Source of the DNA: Dehalococcoidia bacterium
GTDB lineage: Bacteria; Chloroflexota; Dehalococcoidia; UBA3495; JAAXIE01
Reading direction: 5' to 3'
Length of the DNA: 5,126 nt
Assembly: GCA_012270525.1 (NCBI GenBank)
Contig: JAAXIE010000004.1
Span: forward strand, 1-5,126
The notes beneath the pieces were generated by a model. The model ran no database searches. It saw only the letters and a program-made list of their open reading frames with translations, and was not told the DNA's origin. Both the position numbers and the translations under genes were made by a program. Numbering within the stretch: the first letter of the stretch is position 1; every line of letters begins with the position of its first letter. Shown here piece by piece: positions 4,930 to 5,126 of the stretch.

Positions 4930-5126
4930 TCATAGCTTCAGGAACTGGGTGACCCGCCGGGTGAATTCTTCAGGTTGCTCCAACATCAACATGTGGCCAG
5001 CGTTCTGGATGATCTCCAAACGGGACCCCGGCAGCAAGCCCTGTAACGCCGAACCGTAGGCTGGTGGGATGATCCTGTCTTGGGCACCCCACAGCACCAG
5101 TGCCGGGGACTTGATGCGGTACAGGC
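4930..5126 (-). CDS. alpha/beta-fold hydrolase, C-terminal part (cut by window edge)
   Basis: The last 64 codons of a minus-strand gene that enters from the right edge and stops with TGA at 4930-4932. The visible part is the typical end of an alpha/beta hydrolase. PALVLWGAQDRIIPP (7-21 of this fragment) carries the catalytic acid D16, and IIQNAGHMLMLEQPEEF (38-54) carries the catalytic histidine H44. A final helix (FTRRVTQFLKL) closes the fold. Unlike the complete hydrolase downstream, both C-terminal catalytic residues sit in canonical positions, so the two are different family members and not a recent duplication. The nucleophile lies outside the window and the substrate is unknown. It is the first visible gene of a probable operon with the small membrane ORF and the 291-residue hydrolase. 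Confidence 0.88.
   Translation of the reverse strand, partial: LYRIKSPALVLWGAQDRIIPPAYGSALQGLLPGSRLEIIQNAGHMLMLEQPEEFTRRVTQFLKL

Noticed and set aside
1..5126. CRISPR array, tRNA, rRNA, insertion sequence or riboswitch
   Set aside because: No regularly spaced repeats, cloverleaf, transposase motif, terminal inverted repeats or known riboswitch core were seen on either strand.

Overview
The window looks like moderately GC-rich bacterial chromosome, with compact genes, clear Shine-Dalgarno (SD) motifs and sigma70-like promoters. The mix of several alpha/beta-hydrolase genes, a ketopantoate-reductase-like oxidoreductase and a prodomain-bearing S1 protease recalls Chloroflexota of the Dehalococcoidia/SAR202 kind. 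That placement is only a weak inference from family resemblance, because there is no marker gene here.

Layout. (1) Left, minus strand: the N-terminal third or less of an alpha/beta hydrolase (1-197, runs off the left edge). Immediately upstream of it in the same direction is an S1-protease gene (213-1004) that keeps its signal anchor and prodomain but loses the peptidase domain just after the presumed catalytic histidine; it is called a probable pseudogene. (2) A 366-bp divergent intergenic region (1005-1370) with a candidate minus-strand promoter, a GGCCCT/AGGGCC hairpin and a candidate plus-strand promoter. (3) Plus strand: a GTG-started ketopantoate-reductase-family oxidoreductase (1371-2408), then an unrecognised 157-residue protein (2440-2913) that is probably co-transcribed with it. 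(4) Plus strand, own promoter: a 278-residue protein (2994-3830) fusing an XRE-type helix-turn-helix to a NYN (PIN-like nuclease) domain. (5) Right, minus strand, read from the right edge inward: the C-terminal end of another alpha/beta hydrolase (4930-5126), a 31-codon ORF for a one-helix membrane peptide (4793-4888), and a complete 291-residue alpha/beta hydrolase (3886-4761). This set converges on the HTH-NYN gene.

The most interesting locus is the HTH-NYN gene. Its near-consensus promoter (TTGACA, 18 bp, TACAAT) places the predicted transcription start at or within a base or two of the ATG, so the mRNA is probably leaderless. The -35 box lies between two near-identical 10-bp palindromic sites that together form a 25-bp dyad with 11 of 12 positions paired. 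This is a natural operator for autorepression by the encoded HTH. A strong SD-like sequence also precedes an in-frame ATG at codon 80, in the linker between the two domains, so the gene could additionally yield a free NYN protein.

The reductase and hydrolases are probably small-molecule catabolic or accessory enzymes whose substrates cannot be read from the sequence. No tRNA, rRNA, CRISPR array or insertion sequence was seen.
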